From Lysinibacillus sphaericus OT4b.31 (GTDB lineage Bacteria; Bacillota; Bacilli; Bacillales_A; Planococcaceae): 64,000 nt of DNA. The position numbers and the translations under genes are program-made. The stretch's first letter is position 1; every line of letters begins with the position of its first letter. Shown piece after piece: positions 54,191 to 64,000 of the stretch. The notes under the pieces were generated by a model. The model was not told the origin of the DNA, searched no databases, and saw only the letters and a list, made by a program, of their open reading frames with translations. The DNA lies in assembly GCF_000392615.1 (NCBI RefSeq), contig NZ_KB933398.1:2556966-2620965 (forward strand). The letters are read 5' to 3'.

Positions 54191-55375
54191 TCACCTAGGA
54201 TAATAAGAAAATCCAGGATATTTTACAATCGGCCATTTTTCCTTTCTTAAAACGTTGAGGAGTTCAGGACCTACACATAAGTTGCGTTGTACTAGCTCAG
54301 ATGGGGTTAAAGCCATCCATTGATTTAACGACACATCTTGAAAACGATCACTTTTAAATATTTCAAGGAACCATAATGTTTCTGTTCCCGTGTTCTCAAT
54401 GTAATGACCATTTGCAAATGGCACATATCCTACATCACCTGCACGATAATCAAATGTTCGAGCAGCACCGTTAGCTGCAAACACCGTCATACGTCCTTTT
54501 CCTTTTAGATAATATTGCCATTCATCATTATTTGGGTGCCAATGCATTTCTCGCATTGCGCCAGGTTCAACCTCAACAAGAGCTGCAGCGATATTTTGTG
54601 AAATGGGAAAGTTTGAGGAATCTACAATTCTTACACTACCACCCGGTGTTTTCATAGGAGCTTGGGCAAGCAGTCGATGTTTGAAGTTTCGAGGGACTTT
54701 GCCATAAGGTGATTGAACTTCCTGCGTTTCGATTGGTCCTGGTACCCTGTCTTGATAAATATATACCTGTTCAGTAGGGATATGATTAAAAGCGTTTATC
54801 GGAACGCCAAAATTTGATGAAAGCACATCTTTGGGCGTATGGGCAAACCAATCGGATATAGAAAATGTATTAAGATCTGAGAAATTCCCATCGTCAAACA
54901 CAAGCAGAAATTCACATCCGTCTTCGAGACCCTGAATGGAATGAGGAATTCCTGGTGGAAAATACCATAAATCACCGGGCCCGACATCAGCAATAAAATT
55001 GTGACCATTTTGATCTACCGCTGTTATTCGAGCATGACCAAGTAACATATAAGACCACTCTGCTTGTTGATGCCAATGAAGTTCCCGTACGCCACCAGGT
55101 GTTAAGCTCATATTGACACCTGCCAATGTTGTGGCAATAGGAAGTTCACGAACGGTAATTTCTCGGGACCAACCACCTTTATTTAATGTCATATGGGTAT
55201 CGGAATATGAGAATCTAAGATTTGGAATAAGTCCAGCATCTGTTTTAGGAGGGACTAGCATATCAGGATTTTGCATATCTCTCATAATATCTCTAGGTCC
55301 TTTATCCACACCCCCAGTACCATCATCACGAATGGGCTGTGGAATGTAATAATAGCCTTGTGGCATTTTCTCCAA
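54191..55375 (-). CDS. Bicupin oxalate decarboxylase family protein (OxdC/OxdD-like) with altered lid
   Basis: A 394-residue two-cupin protein very similar to B. subtilis OxdC, which converts oxalate to formate and CO2 using manganese. Both metal sites are complete: His100, His102, Glu106, His145, and His278, His280, Glu285, His324. Glu338 (FLEIF) of the second site is present. The flexible lid, SENST in OxdC, reads SDLNT here (residues 166-170), so the catalytic Glu162 equivalent is missing. The TTG start follows AGAGGTG; the ATG three codons later is an alternative. There is no secretion signal. Reaction specificity is uncertain. Confidence 0.85.
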   Translation of the reverse strand: MEKMPQGYYYIPQPIRDDGTGGVDKGPRDIMRDMQNPDMLVPPKTDAGLIPNLRFSYSDTHMTLNKGGWSREITVRELPIATTLAGVNMSLTPGGVRELHWHQQAEWSYMLLGHARITAVDQNGHNFIADVGPGDLWYFPPGIPHSIQGLEDGCEFLLVFDDGNFSDLNTFSISDWFAHTPKDVLSSNFGVPINAFNHIPTEQVYIYQDRVPGPIETQEVQSPYGKVPRNFKHRLLAQAPMKTPGGSVRIVDSSNFPISQNIAAALVEVEPGAMREMHWHPNNDEWQYYLKGKGRMTVFAANGAARTFDYRAGDVGYVPFANGHYIENTGTETLWFLEIFKSDRFQDVSLNQWMALTPSELVQRNLCVGPELLNVLRKEKWPIVKYPGFSYYPR

Positions 55376-55760
55376 TGATTCACCTCTTTTAAAAAAATTA
55401 ATTTACTGCTTTTAGCAGCAAACATAGTCGTTGTGTATTTAAGAATACTCATTTTAAAATGTATGGAAACGACAGGTGAATTATTCTATTACTTTAATGG
55501 CAAGCAATTTGTTGTGGCATACTAGCGGGCAAGTAGCCGCTATTGTTGTGTAATAAATTTAGATTGCGACCTTGATTTGGAAGAATAAAACTGAAGCGCA
55601 TGTTCAAAAAGATGAATCAATAGATGCTTGTTTTTTCAACTCTTTTTTAACTAAAACTCTTGTCATGTATTACAGAGATTTTGGTGTTAAACAAATTTCT
55701 GTTGCGATTAATCCATTATGATTTAACCAAAAAAATCTAATGAGCCATTTTCTAAAAAAG
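55376..55760. other. Intergenic region
   Basis: No supported gene. A small stem TAGCGG / CCGCTA occurs at about 55524-55541. Confidence 0.35.
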
Positions 55761-57218
55761 TTATTTCTCTAGGTTTTGTTTTTTATGTTTTACAATCGCT
55801 TCATCCACGGTTTCATGTAATATTTGTAAGCCGCTTTTTAATTCTTCGTCTGTTGCATAGGCATACGATAAGCGAATGTGTTGGGTATCTTGTGGATTGT
55901 AAATGTAGCCTGGATTTATTAGGACTAGTCGATGTAATAGCTTAGTAAATAACTCTTTATCAACGATTGGTGCATGAAACTTTAGCCAAATATAGAAGCC
56001 TCCCTTTGGCTTATCCCATTCAGCAATATCACCAAATTTCTCCATTAAAATAGCCTCTACTAAATCTGCTCTGTGTTGTAATTTTTGGCGTAAGCTCACG
56101 ATATACTGTTCATACTTTCCAGATTGTAGCCAATGCAACACAATTTCTTGTGAGATGGCACTTGAACCATAATCTGTTTGCATTTTTATATCCGCTAACC
56201 GTTCAATGACGGTTGTTGGTCCTATTAACCAGCCAATGCGTAGTCCTGGACTTAATGTTTTCGATACACTGCCAATGTAAAGTACTTGCCCACTATCATC
56301 TATTGATTTTATTGTAGGCGTTACTTCACGAAAGAGCAATTCATGATAAACGTCATCTTCAATAATGGGAATACGAGACTGTTTACATGCTTCATATAGG
56401 TGCTTTTTTTCTCGTGTCGTCCAAACTCTGCCAGTAGGATTATTTAACGTTGGCACGGCATAAAATACAGCCTGTCTTTTTCTTTTCTTTTGCGCCAATG
56501 TTTGAGTAAGCTGTTCATCACGATCGATAGCCATCATCTGCATACCTACAGATTGAAATGGATGAACTGAATTTAAGTAAGATGTTTTTTCCTGAAACAC
56601 TATTGAACCCTGTTCAAGCAGGCCAACCGCAATAAGCTGCAATGCTTGTAGTGCACCCGAAACGATACAAACATTGTGTGGTTGTGCATGTATACCTCTT
56701 TTTTCAACATAATCGCAAACAGCTTTTCGCAGTCTATCGTTGCCTTGGGGCGATGAGTAGCCTAAAGTTTTAGGCTGTAAGGAAAGCGCCTTCAATGACG
56801 CTTCAATTTCAGCAGTGGGCAATAAACTCGGTGCTAACTCCCCAGTGCCTAACCGTATAATATCATCGCGTTGTTCGTATTCATTGATTATTTGAATGGT
56901 ATGATAATTCGGCTTATGAAGGCTTGTATCAATATAACTTTGCCAATTTGGTTGGGTTTGTTTAATCAATGAATGCCAGGAATCATGTGAGACATATATT
57001 CCTGAGCCCACCTTCGCCTCCAGTATTCCAGCTGACTTTAACTCCTCTAATGCTTGCTGAATTGTACTTCGATTTACACCAAATTGCATGGCAAGTTGCC
57101 GCTGTGTTGGCAGCTTTGTGCCAGCAACCCAATCGCCTCGCTCAATATGTTCTGTAATCCATGTCGAAATTTGTTGTTGTAACGTCAGCTCTCCCTGTCT
57201 TGTTGGTTGCCAGCTCAT
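55761..57218 (-). CDS. MocR-type regulator (GntR HTH fused to PLP aminotransferase domain)
   Basis: A 485-residue protein with a GntR winged helix (residues 1-75; GTKLPTQRQLAMQFGVNRST) joined to an aminotransferase I fold. The PLP region shows NPTGRVW, the Asp in IEDDVYHEL, and the PLP lysine in YIGSVSKTLSPGLRIGW. Such regulators sense amino acids or PLP. It is divergent from a LysE-type exporter, its likely target. I start at 57218, where AGAGGTGA precedes the ATG; the ORF is open 12 codons further up. Confidence 0.87.
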   Translation of the reverse strand: MSWQPTRQGELTLQQQISTWITEHIERGDWVAGTKLPTQRQLAMQFGVNRSTIQQALEELKSAGILEAKVGSGIYVSHDSWHSLIKQTQPNWQSYIDTSLHKPNYHTIQIINEYEQRDDIIRLGTGELAPSLLPTAEIEASLKALSLQPKTLGYSSPQGNDRLRKAVCDYVEKRGIHAQPHNVCIVSGALQALQLIAVGLLEQGSIVFQEKTSYLNSVHPFQSVGMQMMAIDRDEQLTQTLAQKKRKRQAVFYAVPTLNNPTGRVWTTREKKHLYEACKQSRIPIIEDDVYHELLFREVTPTIKSIDDSGQVLYIGSVSKTLSPGLRIGWLIGPTTVIERLADIKMQTDYGSSAISQEIVLHWLQSGKYEQYIVSLRQKLQHRADLVEAILMEKFGDIAEWDKPKGGFYIWLKFHAPIVDKELFTKLLHRLVLINPGYIYNPQDTQHIRLSYAYATDEELKSGLQILHETVDEAIVKHKKQNLEK

Positions 57219-57232
57219 GTAGTCACCTCTTA

Positions 57233-57293
57233 AATTGGTTGGGTAAAAAACCATCCAATTGGTCGTTTTCTTTTAGTTATAGCACAACTAAAA
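57233..57293. promoter_or_regulatory. Inverted repeats in the MocR/LysE divergent region
   Basis: Two inverted repeats: AATTGGTTGG with CCATCCAATT (57233-57260, one mismatch) and TTTTAGTT with AACTAAAA (57271-57293, perfect). These are the natural candidates for MocR binding. Confidence 0.55.
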
Positions 57294-57318
57294 TGAAGAA
57301 TGAAAGGAGAGATACTTT

Positions 57319-57921
57319 TTGGAAGCATTTATTCACGGCATTATCTTAGCATTTGGACTTATTTTGCCACTAGGTGTACAAAACGTTTTCGTTTTTTCAC
57401 AAGGTGCCACGCAACATCGTTTAGTTCGTGCCTTACCGGCTAGCATCACCGCAGCACTTTGCGATACATTACTTATATTACTTGCTGTTTTCGGCCTATC
57501 TATAATTGTGTTGCAATTTGAATGGCTACGCTTTACCTTAATGACTGTCGGAATCCTCTTCCTGTTATATATGGGCTATGCCATTTGGCAATCCAACCCG
57601 ACAAAAACTGAAGACAGCGAAGCACTTCCAGTCAAAAAACAAATTTTGTTTGCACTCTCTGTATCCCTATTAAACCCACACGCTATTTTGGACACGATTG
57701 GCGTTATTGGGACAAGTGCCTTAAAGTACAATGGCACTGAGCAAATTATCTTTACTTCGGCGTGTATCCTTATTTCTTGGCTATGGTTTTTTGGCCTCAC
57801 ATTTGCAGGTGCATCACTCAAAAAAATCGACAGCTCGGGGAAGCTCATGAACGTCTTCAACAAATGCTCCGCGATCTTTATCTGGGCTACCGCCATCTAT
57901 TTACTGATTGGCTTACTGTAA
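57319..57921 (+). CDS. LysE/ArgO-family amino acid exporter
   Basis: A 200-residue membrane protein with about six helices. LILPLGVQNVFVFSQGA near residue 14, CDTLLILLAVFG and SLLNPHAILDTIGVIG are LysE-family marks, closest to the ArgO/YggA type. It exports basic or other amino acids. The TTG start lies nine bases after AAGGAG. Transcribed away from the MocR regulator. Confidence 0.87.
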   Translation: MEAFIHGIILAFGLILPLGVQNVFVFSQGATQHRLVRALPASITAALCDTLLILLAVFGLSIIVLQFEWLRFTLMTVGILFLLYMGYAIWQSNPTKTEDSEALPVKKQILFALSVSLLNPHAILDTIGVIGTSALKYNGTEQIIFTSACILISWLWFFGLTFAGASLKKIDSSGKLMNVFNKCSAIFIWATAIYLLIGLL

Positions 57922-57948
57922 AACTATATGGTTTTACAGTAAGTTTTT
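57912..57948 (+). terminator. Terminator of the LysE gene
   Basis: CTTACTGTAAAAC pairs perfectly with GTTTTACAGTAAG, followed by TTTTT. The stem overlaps the last codons and the stop. Confidence 0.85.
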
Positions 57949-57991
57949 GTACCATCTAAAAGTTGATTTCCGTGGCTATACTCGCTTTGTT

Positions 57992-58138
57992 TTGGAGACC
58001 CAAGTCTTCCTGTAGCAGACCTGAGCGTTCCTACAGCAGACCCGAGCGTTCGTGGTCCTTACCTGAGCGTATCTTCAGCAGACCCGAGCATTAATGGTCG
58101 CAACCTGAGCGGTTCTCCAGCAGACCCGAGCGTTCGAC
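57992..58138. repeat. 21-bp tandem repeat, seven units
   Basis: The core ACCYGAGCG recurs at exact 21-bp steps: ACC at 57998, 58019, 58040, 58061, 58082, 58103 and 58124. Units alternate between a CAGCAGACCCGAGCG type and an ACCTGAGCG type, giving a higher-order 42-bp period. Both strands have in-frame stops, so it is not coding. It lies between the LysE terminator and the end of ileS. Confidence 0.85.
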
Positions 58139-58190
58139 CCCCTGCTCACCTACTATCTCTTACTTTTTCTAAACCTTGTCTCGCCACTAA

Positions 58191-61100
58191 TTACAGCATG
58201 AAATAAATTGTCACTTTTTCGTTAAATAGCTCAGTATCAATAAATGTATCGACTGTGCTATCTTGCACGAATTGTAAGTCATTTAGTAACACATTCGCTT
58301 TAAGTAGCGCTTCGTGTTGTTGGATAATTCTAGCTGTTTTTGCATCTGCTGAGATGGCAAGAGATATATACTTTTCAACAGGTAATGCCCATTTTTTACG
58401 AGTATCTTGAATGGTACGGATTAATTCCCTTATTTGCCCCTCCTGCAGTAAATCCTCTGTTAAATGTGTATTTAGCAGTACACGACATGACGTTTCCTCT
58501 GCTAAAATATAGTGTTCTTTCACTATGGATTCATTTAGCACGTGTTCTTGCATCAATGTTATCTCAAGCCCATCAATGTTAATTTTTACTGCGCTATCTT
58601 GTTGTAATGATTTTTTTTCGGTAGCACTTAAATTCACAACGTAATCTTTTACTTTATTGACGTTGGGTCCAAAGGCTGCACCAGCCGTTTTGAAATTTAG
58701 TTTATAATGAATTGTTTCATATGCTGAAAAATCATTTGTCCAAAGACATTCTTTAATATTTAATTCATCTTTGATGATAGCTGTATATTGCGCATAACTT
58801 TCTAGCTCATTTGTAACGGCAACAATTATTTCTCGTAAGGGCTGCTTCACTTTTATTGCTTGACTATTACGAAGACTTCTACCGAGCTCTACAATGGTTA
58901 AAACATTGGCCATTTCTTTTTCTAGCTGAAGATTAAGCAATGTTACATTACATGTCGGATAGTTTTGTAAATGTACACTTTTTCCGCTTAACTCCCTGTA
59001 TAAATCCTCGGCAATAAACGGTGTGAATGGTGCTAATAGTTGACAAATAGTTGTAAGCAATTCATACAGCGTGCTAAATGCTCCACGTTTGTCTTCTGAT
59101 AATCCGTTTGCCCAAAATCTTGCTCGTGAGCGACGGATATACCAGTTACTCAGCTCTTCCACCAGCTTGCCAATTTCACGTGTTGCTTGTGTAAATTGAT
59201 AGTCGTCCATGTTCGACGTGACGAGCTGAATTGTATGATGTAATCGAGACAAAATCCAATCATCTAATTTTGTTCGTGTCCCTGTATTTTCTGGATCGTA
59301 TTGGAAGCCATCTATATTGGCATACAGTTGATAGAATTTAAATGTATTATCAAGTGTATCGACCAACTTTGATTTTGCGTCCATGACAATTTTCTTTGAA
59401 AAGCGCTTAGGGTTCCATGGCGAGCTATCGACTAAAAACGACCATCTTAAAGCATCTGCTCCGTACTGCTCTATCAATTCAATCGGCTCTAATGCATTGC
59501 CTTTACTTTTCGACATTTTTTGTCCATGCTCATCTAGTACATGACCTAATGACAGTACATTTTTATAAGGGGCCTTTCCTGTAAATAATGTCGATACAGC
59601 TAATAAACTATAGAAAAAGCCTCGTGTTTGGTCGATGCCTTCAATGACCACATCCGCAGGAAATTGCTTGTTAAAGGTATTAAGGTTTCCAAAAGGATAA
59701 TGATGCTGAGCAAACGGCATTGAACCACTATCAAACCAGACATCAATTACTTCAGGCGTGCGGTCCATATCCCCGCTACATTTTGGACAAGAACAGACAA
59801 CTTCATCAATATACGGTTTATGAAGTTCTAGATTTTTATTGAAGGCTCCTTTCACTAATTTTTTTAAAGCAGCAATACTATTTGGCGCTTCTTCATGACC
59901 ACAATCCTGACAAATCCACACATTGAGCGGTGTACCCCAATAGCGATTACGGCTAATATTCCAGTCCACTAAGTTTTCTAGGAAGTTGCCAAATCGACCA
60001 TGTTTAATGTGCTCTGGATACCATGTGACGCGGTCATTATTTTGTAAGAGTTTATCTTTTAATGCCGACATATTGATAAACCAGCTGTCAGTCGCATAAT
60101 AAAGCAGTGGTGAATCACAGCGCCAACAATGAGGATAGCTATGCTCATACTTTTCTTTCTCAAACAACAGCTCTTTTTCTGCCAGCATTTTAATAATATC
60201 GACATCGCAGTCTTTCACAAATTTTCCGGCAAGTTCTGGCACCTCTTGTGTATAACATCCTTTTAAATCCACAACGTTGACAAAGGACAAACCATTTTGT
60301 TGAACGGTTTTATAATCGTCTTCCCCATAAGCGGGTGCAATATGCACAAGCCCTGTTCCACTATGTTCTGTGACATAATCCGCTAGTACCACAACATGCC
60401 CCTTTTCAACTGTGACATAGGAAAAGGGCGGGATGTAAGAAACGCCTTCAAATTCATGACCATCATGCTCACTTAATACCTCAACTGGCTCAGACAATAC
60501 TTTTTCAATGAGCGATTTTGCGAGGATATAAATTTTATCTTGTTTTTTTACACGCACATATTTTAAATGAGGATTTAAGGCCAACGCGACATTTGCTGGC
60601 AATGTCCAAGGTGTCGTTGTCCAACCAAGAAAATATTCGTCTTTATCTTTCAGCTTAAACATTGCTGTGACAGATAAATCCTTTACATCCTTATAGCCCT
60701 GTGCCACTTCATGGGAACTTAATGATGTTTGGCAACTCGGACAATAGGGTGAAACACGGTGGCCTTTATATAAGAGCTTCTTCTGATGTACTTGGCTTAA
60801 AATATGCCAAACTGATTCAATATAATGATTACTTAACGTTAAATAGGGATCTTCCATGTCAATCCAATAGCCTAGTTGTTCTGTAAAGGATCGCCATTTC
60901 TTTTCATAGGTAAAGACGCTACCTTTACATTCTTGAATAAATCGTTCAACGCCATAGTTTTCAATATCTTGCTTACCAGATATGCCTAACTTTTTTTCTA
61001 CACCTAATTCCACTGGTAAACCATGTGTATCCCATCCAGCTTTTCGTTCAACGAGGTAGCCTTGCATCGTTTTATAACGAGCCACGACATCTTTAATGGT

Positions 61101-61283
61101 TCTTCCAAATGCGTGACCTACGTGTGGTAACCCATTGGCTGTCGGTGGTCCTTCGTAAAATACGAAAGGTTTATTGCCAGCACGATTCTTTACGGACGCT
61201 TGGAACGTTCCTTCTTGTTCCCATAATCCACGAATCCTCGTTTCTCTATCCACCGTTGTTTCTTTTTTTTCTTCCACTTGCAT
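58191..61283 (-). CDS. ileS: Isoleucyl-tRNA synthetase, IleRS2 (eukaryote-like) type
   Basis: A 1030-residue class I synthetase that charges tRNA-Ile. HIGH appears as [10 protein letters not shown] and KMSKS as [12 protein letters not shown]1 editing-domain landmarks include [19 protein letters not shown] and a CPKC pair lie in the body, while the C-terminal zinc finger of ordinary bacterial IleRS is absent. This layout and length match the IleRS2 class (as in Bacillus IleS2 and mupirocin-insensitive MupA). AGGAGG lies seven bases before the ATG at 61283; the frame runs on into the T-box leader, so I exclude those codons. Confidence 0.92.
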   Translation of the reverse strand: MQVEEKKETTVDRETRIRGLWEQEGTFQASVKNRAGNKPFVFYEGPPTANGLPHVGHAFGRTIKDVVARYKTMQGYLVERKAGWDTHGLPVELGVEKKLGISGKQDIENYGVERFIQECKGSVFTYEKKWRSFTEQLGYWIDMEDPYLTLSNHYIESVWHILSQVHQKKLLYKGHRVSPYCPSCQTSLSSHEVAQGYKDVKDLSVTAMFKLKDKDEYFLGWTTTPWTLPANVALALNPHLKYVRVKKQDKIYILAKSLIEKVLSEPVEVLSEHDGHEFEGVSYIPPFSYVTVEKGHVVVLADYVTEHSGTGLVHIAPAYGEDDYKTVQQNGLSFVNVVDLKGCYTQEVPELAGKFVKDCDVDIIKMLAEKELLFEKEKYEHSYPHCWRCDSPLLYYATDSWFINMSALKDKLLQNNDRVTWYPEHIKHGRFGNFLENLVDWNISRNRYWGTPLNVWICQDCGHEEAPNSIAALKKLVKGAFNKNLELHKPYIDEVVCSCPKCSGDMDRTPEVIDVWFDSGSMPFAQHHYPFGNLNTFNKQFPADVVIEGIDQTRGFFYSLLAVSTLFTGKAPYKNVLSLGHVLDEHGQKMSKSKGNALEPIELIEQYGADALRWSFLVDSSPWNPKRFSKKIVMDAKSKLVDTLDNTFKFYQLYANIDGFQYDPENTGTRTKLDDWILSRLHHTIQLVTSNMDDYQFTQATREIGKLVEELSNWYIRRSRARFWANGLSEDKRGAFSTLYELLTTICQLLAPFTPFIAEDLYRELSGKSVHLQNYPTCNVTLLNLQLEKEMANVLTIVELGRSLRNSQAIKVKQPLREIIVAVTNELESYAQYTAIIKDELNIKECLWTNDFSAYETIHYKLNFKTAGAAFGPNVNKVKDYVVNLSATEKKSLQQDSAVKINIDGLEITLMQEHVLNESIVKEHYILAEETSCRVLLNTHLTEDLLQEGQIRELIRTIQDTRKKWALPVEKYISLAISADAKTARIIQQHEALLKANVLLNDLQFVQDSTVDTFIDTELFNEKVTIYFML

Positions 61284-61321
61284 GTCATTTCCTCCTATAC
61301 AATCCGTTTGTATAAAAGGCA

Positions 61322-61575
61322 TACAAAAAACCCCGTCCCAAGTAAGGGACGGGGTTAACCGCGAATACCACCCTAATTCTATTGAAAAACGCTCAATAGC
61401 ACTCAGCAACGTACAATCATACGTGTTCTTTTTAACGGTAGACACCCGAATTAGCCTACTGAAGCTTCAGCTAACCTTCTCAGAGAGGATCTTCATGTAA
61501 CATTTGCACACCGACTTCCACCAAACTGTCAGCTCTCTGTAGAACAAAATGTAACACTACTCTTTCTCATCAACG
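61322..61575 (-). ncRNA. T-box leader of ileS with isoleucine specifier
   Basis: On the minus strand: GATGAGAAAGAGTAGT, AGAGAGCTG, TGGTGGAAGTCGGT, then ATC in GAAGATCCTCTCTGAG as the likely specifier codon (Ile), and the T-box AATTAGGGTGGTATTCGCGG (61359-61378). Uncharged tRNA-Ile would release the terminator. Confidence 0.92.
61325..61354 (-). terminator. T-box terminator before ileS
   Basis: CCCCGTCCC pairs perfectly with GGGACGGGG, followed by a T-run on the minus strand. Confidence 0.9.
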
Positions 61576-61674
61576 AATTTGTATGCTTTTATTGTGACTC
61601 ATCGTAACAAACTAACATTTAATTGTCAACAATTTCAAAATAATAATCTTGTGAGTTTTTTACAATTTATGTGA

Positions 61675-62034
61675 CTAACCTTTCCAATCCAGTAGTGCTA
61701 ATATGGCATTTTCAATTAGGGCATGTTCATCTTGCTGCACGAGCATGTCCCTTTTTGTGACAGCATGCTTGTTAAAAATTTTCTGTTGCACCTGTATTTT
61801 GCGGGATATCCAGCTTCGTAAATAATCTTTACTCTTATTAATAACGAGTCTCGATAAATAGGCTTTTAACTCCCCACGCTCCTCATAATTTTGTTGATTG
61901 TCGTAAAATTTAATGAACACATCTTGGACGATATCTTCCGCGCCTTGTAAATCCTTAACATAATAATAGGCAAGGCGAATCAGTCTCTCCGTATGCAATT
62001 CCATTATTTCTTCTAGTTCCACAATTTGTAGCAA
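61675..62034 (-). pseudogene. ECF sigma factor fragment lacking region 4
   Basis: Region 2 of an ECF sigma factor is intact (LIRLAYYYVKDLQGAEDIVQDVF, split as AYYYVKDLQGAEDIVQDVF, then LKAYLSRLVINKSKDYLR), but the protein ends at ALLDWKG, where region 4 should begin. Downstream DNA leads straight into the ileS leader. A TTG at 62034 with GGGG eight bases upstream is the likely original start; the frame is open to 62100. It probably no longer recognises a -35 element, and is most likely a deletion remnant. Confidence 0.7.
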
Positions 62035-62100
62035 CTTCTCTTCCCCTTTCTCTGCCCTATAAATGGCGCTCACGATGTGGGGGTTTGCCTTTTTTGTCAT

Positions 62101-62544
62101 TTATTCAAAATTTTCATCATAATAAGGTGTAATAACTGTTTTTTCGGCTGAAGACAGCACAATATTCGTTGAAGGCGTTCCAAAAGGCATTGCTTCATCG
62201 ATAAATCGCTCTAATGTTTCCACTGAATAAGTAGCAATTTTAACAATATAACTAATTTCACCCGCTACCCGATAACATTCCAGGACATCAGCATGCGCAT
62301 TACAAAAATTTGAAAGACTTTTACAATCAATGGATTTAAATAAAATAATGGCTTGTATAGAACGATTCATTTTTTTCAAATTTACCTTAGCGTTATATCC
62401 CTCAATAGCCCCCTGCTCTTCTAGCTTTTTGACGCGTTCAATAACTGCAGGAGATGATAAATGAACCTTTGCCGCTAATTCCTTCATCGAGATTTTAGCA
62501 TTTCGCTGCAATTGCATTAAAATTTCAGTATCAATTTGATCCAT
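62101..62544 (-). CDS. Lrp/AsnC-family transcriptional regulator
   Basis: A 147-residue regulator: N-terminal HTH (MDQIDTEILMQLQRNAKISM, then LAAKVHLSSPAVIERVKKLE) and an AsnC ligand domain (ECYRVAGEISYIVKI). AAAGGTGG precedes the ATG. It is divergent from the DJ-1/PfpI gene, which it may control. Confidence 0.9.
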   Translation of the reverse strand: MDQIDTEILMQLQRNAKISMKELAAKVHLSSPAVIERVKKLEEQGAIEGYNAKVNLKKMNRSIQAIILFKSIDCKSLSNFCNAHADVLECYRVAGEISYIVKIATYSVETLERFIDEAMPFGTPSTNIVLSSAEKTVITPYYDENFE

Positions 62545-62687
62545 CTGTATCCACCTTTTTTCGTTAATTAAAAATACAATATTTCCTTTTATTATAAAGG
62601 AATTTGAGTAAAATACGTACTTTACCTTCTGTTTATCTTAATTAGGTTTTAATACAATAAAGCTAAGCAATAAAGGAGGAAAAGGAC

Positions 62688-63272
62688 ATGAAAAGAATAT
62701 TATTGTTGTTAGCAAACGGTTTTGAGGCTGTGGAAGCCAGCGTTTTTACAGATGTGCTTGGCTGGAATAAATGGGAGGGCGATGGTACGACGGAGGTCAT
62801 ATCAGTTGGGATGCATGAACAATTACAATGTACATGGAATTTCAAAGTAACACCTGAAAAATTATTTCATGACATTATATTAGATGACTTTGATGCATTA
62901 GCGATTCCTGGTGGTTTTGAAGAAGCGGGTTTTTATGAGGATGCCTTTAGTGAGGCATTTCAGGCTGTAGTACGTCATTTCGATGAACAGAAAAAGCCAA
63001 TTGCTACTGTTTGTGTAGCATCCCTTATTTTAGGACAGAGTGGGATTTTACATAATCGCCAAGCGACAACCTATAATCACCCAACAAGTAAACGATTAGC
63101 ACAGCTGCAATCTCACGGAGCAGTCATTGTTAATGAGCGTATCGTTCAAACAGAGCATATTATTACATCATCTAATCCCGGAACAGCCTTTGATGTCGCA
63201 TTCACATTACTCGAAATGCTGACATCTGCGGAAAATACACAGAAAGTAAAGGATTTGATGGGATTTAAATAA
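62688..63272 (+). CDS. DJ-1/PfpI-family protein
   Basis: A 194-residue member of the DJ-1/PfpI superfamily (class I glutamine amidotransferase-like fold). The conserved cysteine is Cys109 in ATVCVASLILG, with Glu16 in GFEAVEAS and GGFEEAGFY completing the site. Such proteins are chaperones or deglycases for glyoxal stress; the exact role is uncertain. GGAGG precedes the ATG. Transcribed away from the Lrp-type regulator. Confidence 0.86.
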   Translation: MKRILLLLANGFEAVEASVFTDVLGWNKWEGDGTTEVISVGMHEQLQCTWNFKVTPEKLFHDIILDDFDALAIPGGFEEAGFYEDAFSEAFQAVVRHFDEQKKPIATVCVASLILGQSGILHNRQATTYNHPTSKRLAQLQSHGAVIVNERIVQTEHIITSSNPGTAFDVAFTLLEMLTSAENTQKVKDLMGFK

Positions 63273-63279
63273 TCGAATG

Positions 63280-63315
63280 AAGCTGTCTCAACATATTCTC
63301 TGTGAGACAGCTTTG
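63280..63315. terminator. Terminator between convergent genes
   Basis: AAGCTGTCTCA pairs perfectly with TGAGACAGCTT. Confidence 0.82.
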
Positions 63316-63320
63316 TTCTG

Positions 63321-64000
63321 TTAATGATGTTTTGTGATTAATTGAGATAAGTTCAAGCCAAGTTCTTTATTACGCGCGACTAATGCAATTGTTCTCATTT
63401 TTCCAAAATTCTCAATTGGTAAGGCACATAGATGGAGATGGCGGATATTCTTAGCCATTAACTCTGGTACGATCGTAATCCCCATTCCAGCAGTAACTGC
63501 ACCAAAGATAAAATCACCAAAATTCACTTCACTTACTATATTAGGCTGATATCCTAACGTATTTATTTGTTTAACTATATCCTTTCTTGTATCACAAGGG
63601 GCTTGATGAACAATGAGTGGTTCCTTAGAGAGTTCTGAAAGATCAACTGTTTGTCTTGATTTGAATCGATGATTGAAATTAAACACCACATAGTAGGGCT
63701 CCGTAAACAACTCGGTACTCCACATAGACTCCCCTACATATTTAGCATCCACAAACACTGCATCAAGCCTTCCCTTTTGTAATGATTGCAACAGCTCATT
63801 GGACGTATTTTGAATCATAAGTGTCAGAGGTTTATCCATTTGGTTTAACTTTGGTGGTAAATAGTACGTGGCTAAACTAGGTAGACCACCTATAGCAATA
63901 GGATTACTCTGACTAAATTGCTGTAATTCTTGTCGAATGGCAGCAAGTTCAGCAATGACGGGTGTAATGCGCTTATTGAAACGTTCGCCAGCTGCTGTCA
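63321..64000 (-). CDS. LysR-family transcriptional regulator, partial at the window edge
   Basis: The frame runs from 63321 to the window end and continues beyond it. The visible part starts TAAGERFNKRITPVIAELAA, the linker helix after the LysR HTH, and then covers the substrate-binding domain (PIAIGGLPSLATYYLPPKL; VTAGMGITIVPELMAK). An internal Met at 63839 is not the start. The DNA-binding domain lies outside the window. Confidence 0.88.
   Translation of the reverse strand, partial: TAAGERFNKRITPVIAELAAIRQELQQFSQSNPIAIGGLPSLATYYLPPKLNQMDKPLTLMIQNTSNELLQSLQKGRLDAVFVDAKYVGESMWSTELFTEPYYVVFNFNHRFKSRQTVDLSELSKEPLIVHQAPCDTRKDIVKQINTLGYQPNIVSEVNFGDFIFGAVTAGMGITIVPELMAKNIRHLHLCALPIENFGKMRTIALVARNKELGLNLSQLITKHH

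Noticed and set aside
57992..58138. CRISPR array
   Set aside because: The 21-bp units are contiguous with no unique spacers of 30-40 bp, and no cas gene is present.
61284..61445. N-terminal extension of IleRS
   Set aside because: These codons are the T-box sequence and terminator; the AGGAGG site marks the start at 61283.

Overview
The window looks like chromosomal DNA of a low-GC, endospore-forming Gram-positive rod of the Bacillaceae/Caryophanaceae, most likely Lysinibacillus or a close relative. The grounds are AT-rich intergenic DNA with strong AGGAGG-type ribosome sites and frequent TTG/GTG starts, a gerA-type germinant receptor operon, a parE-parC / plsY / HesB-like block as in Bacillus, meso-diaminopimelate dehydrogenase (ddh), and TPP, S-box and T-box leaders. 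The genus call is inference from gene content; no rRNA gene is present.

Layout. 0-3 kb: a shortened DUF2975 membrane protein with a decayed partner, then a UvrD/Rep-type helicase. 3-9.6 kb: a gene-poor, hairpin-rich accessory stretch with gene fragments. Two copies of a 64-bp direct repeat, 5.1 kb apart, enclose bluB and a TetR-controlled SDR/hydrolase gene broken by a frameshift. 9.6-15.1 kb: a SCO1-type copper chaperone and two tandem DUF485 + sodium/solute symporter pairs. 15.1-19.2 kb: a TPP-riboswitch operon (thiY, thiamine-binding-fold protein, thiX, thiZ, TatD-like hydrolase) and an overlooked 59-aa gene. 19.4-25.2 kb: parC, parE, plsY and a HesB-like protein. 25.2-29.4 kb: a gerA-type operon whose B-subunit gene carries an in-frame stop. 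29.5-34.4 kb: metA under an S-box riboswitch, a GIY-YIG protein, yhdT-panF and a DinB protein.

34.5-43.4 kb is the most distinctive block: one continuous minus-strand operon encoding a complete LIV-type ABC importer followed by a KAS III-like enzyme, an alpha/beta hydrolase, a FabG-like reductase and an acyl-CoA ligase, with a CcpA-type cre palindrome at its head. It reads as an uptake-plus-catabolism pathway for an unidentified organic acid or ketone. 43.7-48.5 kb carries an ECF sigma/anti-sigma pair and a large MalT/SARP hybrid regulator. 48.8-57.9 kb holds ddh, a frameshifted DUF418 protein, a Crp/Fnr regulator divergent from an MFS transporter, a bicupin oxalate-decarboxylase homologue with an altered lid, and a MocR regulator divergent from a LysE exporter. 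58-64 kb has a strict 21-bp tandem repeat, an IleRS2-type ileS with a T-box leader, an ECF sigma gene lacking region 4, an Lrp/AsnC regulator divergent from a DJ-1/PfpI protein, and a partial LysR regulator.

Decay is a theme: truncated, frameshifted or nonsense-mutated genes occur near 0.1, 3.5, 8.1, 8.9, 29.2, 51.0 and 61.7 kb. These are real lesions unless the assembly has errors, which cannot be excluded from sequence alone.
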